Below are positions 1-8,911 of a DNA stretch of 64,000 nucleotides, piece after piece; within the stretch, counting starts at the first letter, position 1; every line of letters starts with the position of its first letter. The stretch comes from an uncultured Winogradskyella sp. (lineage in GTDB: Bacteria; Bacteroidota; Bacteroidia; Flavobacteriales; Flavobacteriaceae): assembly GCA_913055905.1 (NCBI GenBank), contig CAJXLB010000001.1, positions 186,001 through 250,000 of the forward strand. The letters run 5' to 3'. A program made the translations under genes and the position numbers. Under the pieces are notes generated by a model that made no database searches, was not told the origin of the DNA, and saw only the letters and a list, made by a program, of their open reading frames with translations.

Positions 1-94
1 ATTATGGGAACCTAAAGATCAGGCCTTGAAGTAATTCAATTGGTTTTTTTAGTATTTTTAAGTCATTACTATTAACCACTAAAAAATCACGATC

Positions 95-580
95 ATGTCT
101 GATGAAAATAACAACAAAGATCTAGGTGACGACCTCAACGATATGTTGGGAGACGCCAAGGATGGAGCAAAAAAGGCTGCGGATAAGGCCGAAGACAAAG
201 CCAAGGAAATGGCAGATGATGCCAAGGAATTTGGAAAAGATGCCAAAGAAAAAGCCTCTAAATTTGCAGATGAGGCCAAGGAAACAGCAAAAGAATTTAC
301 ATCAAGTGCCAAAGAGACATTTGAGTCTAATGACAACAAGAAAATTCTTGCTGGAATATTAGGAATATTACTTGGTGGCCTTGGTGTGCACAAATTTATA
401 TTAGGATACACAAAAGAAGGTATCATAATGCTTGCCCTGGCACTACTAGGTTTTTTTACCTGTGGCATTACCTCAGCAGTTTCTGGTATTGTTGGTCTTA
501 TTGAAGGTATCTTGTATCTAACAAAATCAGATGAAGACTTTTACAACACCTATCAAGTAGGGCAAAAGCCTTGGTTCTAA
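95..580 (+). CDS. TM2-domain membrane protein with LEA-like N-terminus
   Basis: A 161-residue protein. Residues 1-80 are rich in Lys, Ala, Asp and Glu and show loose 11-residue spacing of AK/AD/AE pairs, predicting a long charged amphipathic helix like group 3 LEA proteins. Residues 83-145 are a TM2 domain: a first hydrophobic helix rich in Gly and Leu with GLGVHKF, a short turn, then a second helix. TM2 domains are two-helix hairpins of unsettled function. The start at ATG 95 gives the full domain; an overlapping frame-2 reading is a shadow. It stands alone, closed by a strong terminator. The TM2 call is firm, the role of the helix is not known. Confidence 0.85.
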   Translation: MSDENNNKDLGDDLNDMLGDAKDGAKKAADKAEDKAKEMADDAKEFGKDAKEKASKFADEAKETAKEFTSSAKETFESNDNKKILAGILGILLGGLGVHKFILGYTKEGIIMLALALLGFFTCGITSAVSGIVGLIEGILYLTKSDEDFYNTYQVGQKPWF

Positions 581-596
581 GCGATTCCCAATACAT

Positions 597-632
597 AAAA
601 AAGCCCATAGTTTTAAAATTATGGGCTTTTTT
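597..632 (+). terminator. Intrinsic terminator after TM2 gene
   Basis: The arm AAGCCCATA at 601-609 pairs with TATGGGCTT at 620-628, leaving a 10-base loop and a T run after the stem. An A run precedes the stem, so it may also work on the minus strand for the gene ending at 704. Confidence 0.85.
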
Positions 633-703
633 TATGGTTCTTTACCTTTATTGAAAACAAGGGCTCACTACGGTTAAATCAATAAAATCATGTGGGTGTG
701 CTC

Positions 704-2533
704 TTATTTATCATGATTATCCATTAAGTTTCGCTCCAACTCGGCTTGAAACTCCTCCATCACTGGTTTTACCGTGCTTTCGGGTAAATCTGCTATTTTA
801 ATGTACATCAATCCGTCTACAGAGTTATTAAACAATGGATCTACATTAAAGGCCACCAACTTGGCATTTTGCTTTATATATTTTTTGAGCAAAACTGGTA
901 GTCTTAATGCCCCAGGTTCTACCTCATCGATGATTTTATCAAATTTGTTTAAATCGGCTTCCGTAGAGTCAAACACAAAATCCTTATCAGCATCCTTAAG
1001 CTTTACCTTAAACTCCTTTTTAGGTCGCACGTACTGCGCCACATAAGGATCATAGTAATGGGATTTCATAAACTCTATCATCAAACTCTTGGAAAAGTTT
1101 GAAAACTGATTGCTTATGCTTACACCACCAATTAAATATTTGTGCTCAGGATGACGCAAGGTGGTATGCACAATTCCTTTCCACAATAAAAACAAAGGCA
1201 TTGGTTTTTGCTGGTATTCCTTTACAATAAAGGCGCGACCCATTTCAATGGATTGGCTCATCATCTTATACAGTTCTGGCTCAAATCTAAACAGGTCTTG
1301 CAGATAAAAACCATCGATGCCATAGCGTTCAAAAATTTGAGCGCCTAAGCCCATTCTATAGGCTCCTGCTATAATGTTTTTATCATTGTCCCAAAGAAAC
1401 ATATGGTGATAATAGGTGTCAAACGTGTCTAGATCAATGGCTTCGTTTGTTCCCTCACCAACTTCCCTAAATGTAATTTCCCGTAGACGACCTATTTCTC
1501 TCAATATATTAGGAATGTCCTTGGGAGCCGCCAAAAACACCTCATAATTCTTGCTAATGAGTAGTCGCGAACCTATTTCCCTAAGGTTATCTACTTCAGC
1601 AATCATCGTTTCAGAGTCAACTGGTGTGACAATGCGCTTTGGCAATTTTGGCGCTTTTAAAGACGACTGTAAATTATCTAAAATCTTAGGTCTATCTTCA
1701 AAGGTGTTTGATAATATATAGGTTTTACGCCTCAAAAACTCTGAGAAGTCTTTTAAGTTATCGTATTCTCCCTGGTCTTTCACAGATATTGGCCTTCCCA
1801 CACGTACTTTAATAACACGACGCTTTTGGGTGAGCAGTTCTGATGGGAGTTTGGCCGTTCGCAAGGTGTCGCTAATCTTGGATAATCTGTAGAATAACCT
1901 ACTGTTTTTTGCATGAAAGTAAATTGGCACTACTGGAACTTCGGCCTTTTTTATGAGTTTCATGGCCGCTTCTTCCCAGGGTTTATCAACGACCAATTTT
2001 CCATCGCGATAGGTGGAAACCTCTCCAGCAGGAAATACGCCTAAAGGATGACCTTCCCTCAAATGCAAAATGGCATTTTTAAATCCTGTGATACTGCTTT
2101 TTACATCCTTGCGATCCTCAAAAGGATTAACAGGCATGATGTAAGGCTTTAGAGGTTCTATGCGATGCAGTAAAAAATTAGCTATAATCTTAAAATCACT
2201 GCGCTGCTCCAACATCAGTTTTAATAATAAAATACCATCAATACCACCTAAAGGATGATTAGAGATTGTAATATAAGCACCTTCCTTTGGGAGTCGTTTA
2301 AGGTCTTCTTCAGGGATTTCGAACTTAATTTGAAATTCGCTTAGAATGCCATCTAAAAATTCAAGCTTACTTAAATGCTTATTACGTCTGTAAATGCGAT
2401 TAAGTGTAGATATTTTGAGAAGCTTCATTAGTATCCATCCGAAAAATGTGCCAAGAAAGCCGTATTTATCAGCTTTTATAGCTTTGGCAACTTCTTTGGC
2501 AGACACCAGGCCAGGATCAGATGTTTTCCCCAT
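704..2533 (-). CDS. OlsF-like bifunctional acyltransferase (PlsC-type plus GNAT-type), putative ornithine lipid synthase
   Basis: 609 residues with two acyltransferase halves. The N-terminal half has PlsC-family signatures: NHPLGGIDG near 92-100 (catalytic His93 and Asp99, an H-x5-D form), FPAGEVS at 167-173 and VPVVPIYF at 199-206. The C-terminal half (about 310-530) resembles the hemolysin/OlsB N-acyltransferase fold (GAYRMGLG, then a conserved EMGRAF segment). This order matches OlsF, described in Serratia and Flavobacterium, where the C-terminal half acylates ornithine and the N-terminal half O-acylates the lyso-lipid. It is last in an operon with an aspartate kinase, 19 bases downstream of it. 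A generic lysophospholipid acyltransferase is the alternative. The substrate is inferred. Confidence 0.75.
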   Translation of the reverse strand: MGKTSDPGLVSAKEVAKAIKADKYGFLGTFFGWILMKLLKISTLNRIYRRNKHLSKLEFLDGILSEFQIKFEIPEEDLKRLPKEGAYITISNHPLGGIDGILLLKLMLEQRSDFKIIANFLLHRIEPLKPYIMPVNPFEDRKDVKSSITGFKNAILHLREGHPLGVFPAGEVSTYRDGKLVVDKPWEEAAMKLIKKAEVPVVPIYFHAKNSRLFYRLSKISDTLRTAKLPSELLTQKRRVIKVRVGRPISVKDQGEYDNLKDFSEFLRRKTYILSNTFEDRPKILDNLQSSLKAPKLPKRIVTPVDSETMIAEVDNLREIGSRLLISKNYEVFLAAPKDIPNILREIGRLREITFREVGEGTNEAIDLDTFDTYYHHMFLWDNDKNIIAGAYRMGLGAQIFERYGIDGFYLQDLFRFEPELYKMMSQSIEMGRAFIVKEYQQKPMPLFLLWKGIVHTTLRHPEHKYLIGGVSISNQFSNFSKSLMIEFMKSHYYDPYVAQYVRPKKEFKVKLKDADKDFVFDSTEADLNKFDKIIDEVEPGALRLPVLLKKYIKQNAKLVAFNVDPLFNNSVDGLMYIKIADLPESTVKPVMEEFQAELERNLMDNHDK

Positions 2534-2552
2534 AAAACAAATGTAATAACTT

Positions 2553-3803
2553 TTATTTAGTAACCATTTGAACGGTTTCCTGTGTTAATTGCTTCAGCAG
2601 CACAGTTTTATCTCTTTCTATCTCTTCAATGGCTTTGGCATTATAATGCCTAATGGTGTAAAGACTCACATTTTCATGATGTGTTACATTGAACTTTGCC
2701 TTGAGATGCTGCAATAAGCGATCAAGGTTATTGAAAATATTTTCTATACATACCGAAAAACTAATTGCAGAGTTTTGAATAACATCTACCTTCATTTTAT
2801 AGTGATGCAATAAACTGAATATATCGCTAATATTCTCTTCTACGATGTATGAAAAATCTAAAGAGGATAGCGAAATCAAGGTCTGGTTCTTCTTTACTAT
2901 GAAACATGGCACTTCGGGCTCAATAGCTTTACCCTTGCTTACAACCGTGCCATGGGCAACGGGATTTAAAAAAGATTTTACGTGCAGCGGAATTTCCTTT
3001 CGCTGCAAAGGCTGCAAAGTTTTAGGATGAATTACAGATGCGCCGTAAAATGCCAACTCTATAGCCTCTCTGTACGAAATTTGATGGAGTAATTGCGCAT
3101 TCTCAAAATAGCGTGGATCGGCATTGAGAACGCCTGGGACATCTTTCCAGATAGTTACACTCTTTGCATTTAGGCAATAGGCAAATATGGCTGCCGTATA
3201 GTCACTTCCTTCTCTTCCGAGTGTTGTAGTAAAGTTGTTGGAATCGCTCCCTAAAAAGCCTTGGATAATATTGAGTTGCGAACTATTAAATGACCTGCTA
3301 ATCAATTCTTGAGTTTGCTCCCAATCTACCTTTGCACGCCTGTAATAATTATCTGTTTTAATGAATTCCCGGACATCTAGCCAGTGGTTTTTTAAGCCTA
3401 TTTCATTAAGATATTCACTGATTATTGTAGTTGAAACCAATTCTCCATATCCTATGGTTTGGTCATAAACAAAATTGTAATCTGGAGATTTGTTCGTTTT
3501 AAAAAACAATGCCAACTCGTCAAAAAGTGATTTAATCTTAGCAAAAACCCTATGCTGTTCATTGTCAAATAATTCTAATAGAATTTCATTATGGTATTTA
3601 ATAATGTCATGAAGGGAACTTTGCAATTCCGTTTTGTTTTCAAAATAGTTTTTGATTACCAACTCAATGGCATTAGTAGTTTTGCCCATGGCAGAAACCA
3701 CGATTAAAGTATCCTTATGACCAACTGTTTTTAAAACTTTAGCTAAGTTTTTTACGCCATGTGCATCTTTTACCGAGGCACCACCAAACTTAAAAACCTG
3801 CAT
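2553..3803 (-). CDS. Aspartate kinase (divergent monofunctional form)
   Basis: 416 residues. It phosphorylates aspartate in the first step to lysine, threonine, methionine and diaminopimelate. The N-terminal KFGGASV (residues 5-11) is the kinase phosphate loop with Ala where most have Thr. GREGSDYTA at 196-204 stands where GRGGSD is usual, so a Glu replaces Gly in the nucleotide-binding loop. IWKDVPGVLNADPR and the HPKTLQPL segment are normal. The C-terminal 120 residues fit ACT regulatory domains. Its ATG shares one base with the upstream GNAT stop codon, implying translational coupling. A second, more canonical copy lies at 61431-62774. The changes suggest altered regulation or specialised use, but activity is likely. 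Confidence 0.85.
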   Translation of the reverse strand: MQVFKFGGASVKDAHGVKNLAKVLKTVGHKDTLIVVSAMGKTTNAIELVIKNYFENKTELQSSLHDIIKYHNEILLELFDNEQHRVFAKIKSLFDELALFFKTNKSPDYNFVYDQTIGYGELVSTTIISEYLNEIGLKNHWLDVREFIKTDNYYRRAKVDWEQTQELISRSFNSSQLNIIQGFLGSDSNNFTTTLGREGSDYTAAIFAYCLNAKSVTIWKDVPGVLNADPRYFENAQLLHQISYREAIELAFYGASVIHPKTLQPLQRKEIPLHVKSFLNPVAHGTVVSKGKAIEPEVPCFIVKKNQTLISLSSLDFSYIVEENISDIFSLLHHYKMKVDVIQNSAISFSVCIENIFNNLDRLLQHLKAKFNVTHHENVSLYTIRHYNAKAIEEIERDKTVLLKQLTQETVQMVTK

Positions 3804-4279
3804 TATAATCTATCTATATAATTAGTTATTGCTTCTTTGTTAAGTTGCACAACATCCCAATCTCGCATGACCTTGGCTCCCTTACTCTCGTAAAAGACAA
3901 TGGCATCTTCATTCCAGTCCAAAACCTCCCAACTTATTCTATTAACCCCCAAATCACTCCCATATTTTACAACAGCATCTAATAAAAGCGTTCCATATCC
4001 TTGGCCTCTGTAATTTTCACTTACTATAAGATCCTCTAAGTGCAACGCCTTACCCTTCCAAGTAGAGTATCTGGGATAGACCAAGGCCATGCCAAAAATT
4101 CTCTCATCGTCTTCGATAACAAAACATACAAATTCTGGATGGTCACCAAAACCGTGCTCCACTAGGTCGCTTGGTGATATTTCCACTGCTTCTGGCTCTT
4201 TCTCGAATACAGCAAGCTCCTTGATGAGTTGCCAAACCTGTGGCATGTCTTCCTTTACTGCTAATCTCGGCGTGTACAT
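3803..4279 (-). CDS. GNAT family N-acetyltransferase (diamine acetyltransferase-like)
   Basis: 158 residues, a single GNAT domain. The acetyl-CoA pyrophosphate loop is YRGQGYGT near residues 90-97. The C-terminal signature DWNEDAIVFYESKGA is typical of the SSAT-like (diamine/thialysine acetyltransferase) branch. The natural substrate cannot be read from sequence; polyamines or amino acids are possible. It is the first gene of a three-gene operon with aspartate kinase and the OlsF-like acyltransferase, preceded by a good Bacteroidota promoter. The stop overlaps the next start by one base. Confidence 0.8.
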   Translation of the reverse strand: MYTPRLAVKEDMPQVWQLIKELAVFEKEPEAVEISPSDLVEHGFGDHPEFVCFVIEDDERIFGMALVYPRYSTWKGKALHLEDLIVSENYRGQGYGTLLLDAVVKYGSDLGVNRISWEVLDWNEDAIVFYESKGAKVMRDWDVVQLNKEAITNYIDRL

Positions 4280-4299
4280 GGTGTTTTTCTTAAAGACAC

Positions 4300-4332
4300 C
4301 AAATATAGTTGAAAAGTAGGTCTTGGTAACAA
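4300..4332 (-). promoter_or_regulatory. Bacteroidota-type promoter for GNAT-aspartate kinase-acyltransferase operon
   Basis: On the minus strand TTG (4332-4330) is followed after 22 bases by TATATTTG (4307-4300), matching the flavobacterial -33 TTG / -7 TAnnTTTG consensus. It sits 21 bases upstream of the GNAT ATG. Confidence 0.65.
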
Positions 4333-4406
4333 TTTAATTAAACTACGAAAACGTTATAGTTTGTCAAAAAATACGATATTTGTGCAACAAATCAATCCAA
4401 TCCAGC

Positions 4407-5411
4407 ATGTCGCTACGCAATCAGACCCTAGGTGAATTTATTATTGAAAACCAGGCCTCCTTTAAATATACCTCGGGAGAACTTTCTAGACTAATTAACT
4501 CCATAAGGCTAGCCGCAAAAGTTGTAAACCACGAGGTAAATAAAGCTGGTTTAGTAGATATCATCGGTGCAGCAGGAGACACCAACATACAGGGTGAAGA
4601 CCAACAAAAATTAGACGTTTACGCCAACGAAAAATTTATACAGACTATGACCAAGAGAAACATAGTTTGTGGTATCGCTAGTGAGGAGGAAGACGACTTT
4701 ATTGCTATAAACAGCCAAGATGAAAACCACCAAAACAAATATGTGGTCCTAATAGATCCACTAGATGGGTCCTCCAATATAGATGTTAATGTTTCCGTTG
4801 GTACTATTTTTTCTGTCTACAGACGTGTAACACCAGTTGGCACACCAGTTCAATTAGAAGATTTTTTACAAAAAGGAAATCAGCAGGTCGCTGCGGGCTA
4901 CGTTATCTATGGCACCTCAACCATGCTCGTTTACACTACTGGTGATGGTGTTAATGGCTTTACGCTGAACCCAGCGATTGGTTCATTTTATCTGTCGCAT
5001 CCCAACATGCAGTTTCCAGAAGATGGAAGAATTTATTCCGTTAATGAAGGAAACTATATCCATTTTCCAAAAGGCATTAAAGATTACATAAAATACTGCC
5101 AAATGGAAGAAGGTGACCGTCCCTATACCAGTAGATACATTGGTTCTTTAGTTTCAGATTTTCATAGAAATATGATCAAAGGCGGAATTTACATGTATCC
5201 GAAAAGTTCCAAAAACGCGAAGGGAAAATTGCGTTTGCTCTACGAATGCAATCCTATGGCCTTTTTGGCAGAGCAAGCCAACGGAAAGGCTAGCGACGGT
5301 TTTACACGTATTTTAGATATTGAACCCACCGAGCTTCATGAACGCGTACCTTTTCTCTGCGGTAGTAAAAATATGGTGGAAAAAGCCGAGGAGTTTATGC
5401 GCAATGCCTGA
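4407..5411 (+). CDS. fbp: Class I fructose-1,6-bisphosphatase
   Basis: 334 residues from the ATG at 4407; a TTG at 4380 in frame would add nine residues with no family support. It hydrolyses fructose 1,6-bisphosphate to fructose 6-phosphate in gluconeogenesis. The metal-binding motif [10 protein letters not shown] is at 117-126, SEEE at about 92-95 supplies further metal ligands, and the C-terminal part has the substrate-binding [14 protein letters not shown] segment. Length matches the family (about 330-340). It is a single gene between divergent and co-oriented neighbours. Confidence 0.95.
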   Translation: MSLRNQTLGEFIIENQASFKYTSGELSRLINSIRLAAKVVNHEVNKAGLVDIIGAAGDTNIQGEDQQKLDVYANEKFIQTMTKRNIVCGIASEEEDDFIAINSQDENHQNKYVVLIDPLDGSSNIDVNVSVGTIFSVYRRVTPVGTPVQLEDFLQKGNQQVAAGYVIYGTSTMLVYTTGDGVNGFTLNPAIGSFYLSHPNMQFPEDGRIYSVNEGNYIHFPKGIKDYIKYCQMEEGDRPYTSRYIGSLVSDFHRNMIKGGIYMYPKSSKNAKGKLRLLYECNPMAFLAEQANGKASDGFTRILDIEPTELHERVPFLCGSKNMVEKAEEFMRNA

Positions 5412-5426
5412 GATTAGACCCTTGTC

Positions 5427-5451
5427 TTTAAAACGACATAGTTGTTTTAAA
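5427..5451 (+). terminator. Possible weak terminator after fbp
   Basis: TTTAAAACGAC (5427-5437) can pair with GTTGTTTTAAA (5441-5451) with one G-U pair and a three-base loop. There is no clean U run after it beyond the 3' arm, so the call is weak. Confidence 0.35.
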
Positions 5452-5506
5452 TTGTTGTTGTAAACCCAAAAGAACATCATTTTACCTTTTAAGCTATCAA
5501 TTGTTT

Positions 5507-5514
5507 TATATTTG
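5507..5514 (+). promoter_or_regulatory. -7 box (TATATTTG) upstream of mfd
   Basis: A perfect TAnnTTTG element lies 20 bases before the mfd start codon. No exact TTG is seen at the expected -33 distance. The implied leader is very short. Confidence 0.5.
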
Positions 5515-5533
5515 CACCGTCAAATAAAGGCCC

Positions 5534-8500
5534 TTGAGTAAAGCTTCAATTACCCAAACCTATGCACAGGCTTCGACACTTCGAAATCTGAGGGAAAGTA
5601 TTGCTCAGCCCCAGACAAGAGTGCATTTAAAAGGTCTCGTTGGTTCGTCATTTTCCATTATAGTTTCAGAAGTTTTTAAAAGTGTAGACAAAACTTTTCT
5701 AATTGTTTTAGACGATAAAGAAGAAGCTGCTTATTACCTTAATGATTTAGAACAGTTAATAAACGATAAGGATGTCCTCTTTTATCCTGGCAGCTACAGA
5801 CGCCCTTATCAAATTGAGGAGACAAACAACGCCAACGTACTGCTCCGCGCGGAGGTATTAAATCGGATTAATTCGCGCAAAAAACCTGCGGTTATCGTAA
5901 CCTATCCAGATGCTTTATTTGAAAAAGTAGTGACCAAAAAAGAACTGGAAAAGAACACCTTAAAAATAGCCGTAGGACACGAATTGAGTATCGACTTTGT
6001 CAATGAAGTGTTATTCGAATATAAATTTAAACGGGTTGATTTTGTAACCGAACCTGGTGAATTTTCTGTTCGTGGAGGTATTATAGATGTGTTTTCGTTC
6101 TCCCACGAAGAACCCTATAGAATAGAGTTTTTTGGTGACGAGGTGGATAGTATTAGAACCTTTGATGTGGAAAGCCAGCTTTCTACAGAAAAGATTAAAA
6201 AGGTTAGCATCATCCCAAATGTTGCCAACAAGCAGATTGCCGAAACACGTGAAAGTTTCCTCAAGTATATTTCCGCTAAAACGGTAGTGTTCTCAAAGAA
6301 CACACCACTAATGCTATCTCGGATTGATGGGCTATTTGAAAAAGCAGAAGAGGCTTTTAAAAGCTTGTCCCTAGAGATTAAACATGCTACACCCAAAGAA
6401 CTGTTTTGTGATTCGGAAGTCTTAAAAAAACAGCTTTTGGACTTCAACATTGCGGAGTTTGGGTCACAGTCTGTTTTCAATGGAGAAACCATAGCTTTTA
6501 ATATTGCGCCACAACCTGCTTTTAATAAACAATTTAATTTGTTGGTGGAAGACCTTCAAAGCAATCATATTAAAGGCATCACCAATTTTATAGCCTGTGC
6601 CAGTGAACAGCAAGCCAAACGATTTCATGATATTTTTGATGATGCCGAAAAACAGGTGCCCTATAAAACCCTGGTCCTTCCGCTTTATCAAGGTTTTATT
6701 GATCAAGACCAGAAGATAGCCGTATATACCGACCACCAAATTTTCGATCGTTATCACAAATTTCATCTAAAAAATGGTTATGCCAAGAAGCAAGCCATAA
6801 CGCTTAAAGAACTCACCAATCTAGATATTGGAGACTATGTTACGCACATAGATCACGGTATAGGACGATTTGGAGGGCTTCAAAAAATTGATGTCGAAGG
6901 CAAAAAACAAGAAGCTATTAAACTTATTTATGGTGAGCGCGATATTTTGTATTTGAGTATCCATTCGCTTCATAAGATTACCAAGTTTAATGGTAAGGAC
7001 GGAAAGCCTCCCAAAATCTATAAACTTGGAAGTAAGGCATGGAAAAACCTTAAACAGAAAACCAAAACCCGTGTTAAGGAAATAGCCTTTAATCTCATTA
7101 AGCTCTACGCTAAACGTAAACTGAAGAAAGGCTTTCAATATGCTCCTGATAGTCATATGCAGCACGAATTGGAAGCTTCTTTTATCTACGAGGATACACC
7201 AGACCAAATATCCTCTACTGCTGATATAAAACGTGATATGGAAAGCGAACGACCCATGGACCGATTGGTTTGTGGCGATGTTGGCTTTGGAAAGACAGAA
7301 GTTGCCATACGAGCGGCTTTTAAGGCTGTTGATAATGGTAAGCAAGTAGCTGTTTTAGTACCAACAACCATACTAGCCTACCAACATTACCGTACATTTA
7401 CGGAGCGCCTTAAAGACTTTCCTGTAACCGTGGATTATATTAACCGCTTCAGAACGGCCAAAGAAAAACGACTTACCTTGGAAGGCTTAGAAAAAGGTAG
7501 CGTTGATATTATTATAGGCACGCATCAACTCGTCAATAAAAACGTAAAATTTAAGGACCTTGGACTTCTCGTTGTAGATGAGGAACAAAAATTTGGTGTT
7601 GCCGTTAAAGACAAACTCAAAACCTTAAAGGAGAACGTAGACGTTTTAACACTAACAGCAACACCTATACCGAGAACATTACAATTTAGCCTCATGGCGG
7701 CTCGTGATCTCTCGGTCATAACAACACCACCACCCAACCGATATCCAATAGAAAGCCACGTCATTCGCTTTAACGAAGAAACCGTTAGGGATGCCATAAG
7801 CTATGAAATCCAGCGTGGCGGTCAAGTTTTCTTTATCCATAACCGTATTGAAAACATTAAAGAGGTAGCCGGACTATTACAGCGCCTGATTCCTGATGCG
7901 AAAATCGGTATTGGGCATGGCCAAATGGAAGGTAAAAAACTGGAACGACTCATGCTTGCCTTTATGAATGGCGAATTCGATGTTTTGGTGAGCACCACCA
8001 TTGTTGAAAGCGGGCTGGACGTACCCAACGCCAATACCATCTTTATCAATAACGCCAATAATTTTGGGCTAAGCGACTTGCATCAAATGCGTGGACGTGT
8101 AGGACGAAGTAATAAAAAAGCATTCTGTTATTTTATTACACCAGAGTATTCTGCCATGACTCCAGATGCTAGAAAGCGAATTACAGCACTAGAGCAATTT
8201 ACAGAACTTGGTAGCGGTTTTAATATCGCCATGAAAGATTTGGAGATTAGAGGTGCTGGCGACCTACTCGGAGGCGAACAAAGTGGTTTCATTAATGATA
8301 TTGGTTTTGATACCTACCAAAAAATATTAAATGAAGCCATAGAAGAACTCAAAGAATCTGAATTTGCAGACCTCTATAAAGACGATGGCCAACCTAAACA
8401 ATACGTTAAGGACATTTCAATTGATACTGATTTTGAACTGCTCTTCCCAGATGATTACGTAAATAGTGTGACCGAGCGTCTTAATCTTTACACCAAACTG

Positions 8501-8869
8501 AATGACCTAAAAACCGAAAAGGAACTGCAACAATTTGAGTCTGAAATTGTAGATCGCTTTGGTGAGATGCCAACGCAAGCCCTAGATCTTTTTGATAGCG
8601 TAAGACTGAAATGGATTGCCACTGAAATGGGTATTGAAAAACTCATTATGAAACACGGAAAACTCGTTGGGTACTTCATTAAAGACCAACAAAGTAAATT
8701 CTATCAAAGTGATACGTTTACCAAAGTTCTAAAGTTTGTTCAGCTCAATGCTGGAAACTGCAAAATGAAAGAAAAACAAACACGAAACGGTCTAAGATTA
8801 TTGCTTACTTTTGATAAGGTAAAAAGTGTTAACGAGGCCTTAAACTTACTAAAGCCAATATTGGCGTAA
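5534..8869 (+). CDS. mfd: Transcription-repair coupling factor Mfd
   Basis: 1111 residues. Mfd is a DNA translocase that displaces RNA polymerase stalled at lesions and recruits UvrA. Visible parts in order: UvrB-homology N-terminal region (to about 350), the CarD-like RNA polymerase interaction domain starting DIGDYVTHIDHGIG near 430, Walker A GFGKT near 582, DEEQ box near 681, TATPIPRT, motif VI QMRGRVGRS near 850, then the C-terminal TRCF domain. The start is TTG at 5534: no in-frame ATG exists until after residue 250, and an AGG lies just upstream. Length is normal for Bacteroidota. The next gene follows closely. Confidence 0.96.
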   Translation: MSKASITQTYAQASTLRNLRESIAQPQTRVHLKGLVGSSFSIIVSEVFKSVDKTFLIVLDDKEEAAYYLNDLEQLINDKDVLFYPGSYRRPYQIEETNNANVLLRAEVLNRINSRKKPAVIVTYPDALFEKVVTKKELEKNTLKIAVGHELSIDFVNEVLFEYKFKRVDFVTEPGEFSVRGGIIDVFSFSHEEPYRIEFFGDEVDSIRTFDVESQLSTEKIKKVSIIPNVANKQIAETRESFLKYISAKTVVFSKNTPLMLSRIDGLFEKAEEAFKSLSLEIKHATPKELFCDSEVLKKQLLDFNIAEFGSQSVFNGETIAFNIAPQPAFNKQFNLLVEDLQSNHIKGITNFIACASEQQAKRFHDIFDDAEKQVPYKTLVLPLYQGFIDQDQKIAVYTDHQIFDRYHKFHLKNGYAKKQAITLKELTNLDIGDYVTHIDHGIGRFGGLQKIDVEGKKQEAIKLIYGERDILYLSIHSLHKITKFNGKDGKPPKIYKLGSKAWKNLKQKTKTRVKEIAFNLIKLYAKRKLKKGFQYAPDSHMQHELEASFIYEDTPDQISSTADIKRDMESERPMDRLVCGDVGFGKTEVAIRAAFKAVDNGKQVAVLVPTTILAYQHYRTFTERLKDFPVTVDYINRFRTAKEKRLTLEGLEKGSVDIIIGTHQLVNKNVKFKDLGLLVVDEEQKFGVAVKDKLKTLKENVDVLTLTATPIPRTLQFSLMAARDLSVITTPPPNRYPIESHVIRFNEETVRDAISYEIQRGGQVFFIHNRIENIKEVAGLLQRLIPDAKIGIGHGQMEGKKLERLMLAFMNGEFDVLVSTTIVESGLDVPNANTIFINNANNFGLSDLHQMRGRVGRSNKKAFCYFITPEYSAMTPDARKRITALEQFTELGSGFNIAMKDLEIRGAGDLLGGEQSGFINDIGFDTYQKILNEAIEELKESEFADLYKDDGQPKQYVKDISIDTDFELLFPDDYVNSVTERLNLYTKLNDLKTEKELQQFESEIVDRFGEMPTQALDLFDSVRLKWIATEMGIEKLIMKHGKLVGYFIKDQQSKFYQSDTFTKVLKFVQLNAGNCKMKEKQTRNGLRLLLTFDKVKSVNEALNLLKPILA

Positions 8870-8911
8870 TATTTGAAGCCTATTGTTTTACAGCAACAAT
8901 ACGAAACCCTT

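Noticed and set aside
6115-8058. Several minus-strand open frames within mfd
   Set aside because: They lie wholly within a strongly conserved coding gene and have no recognisable domain or start context.
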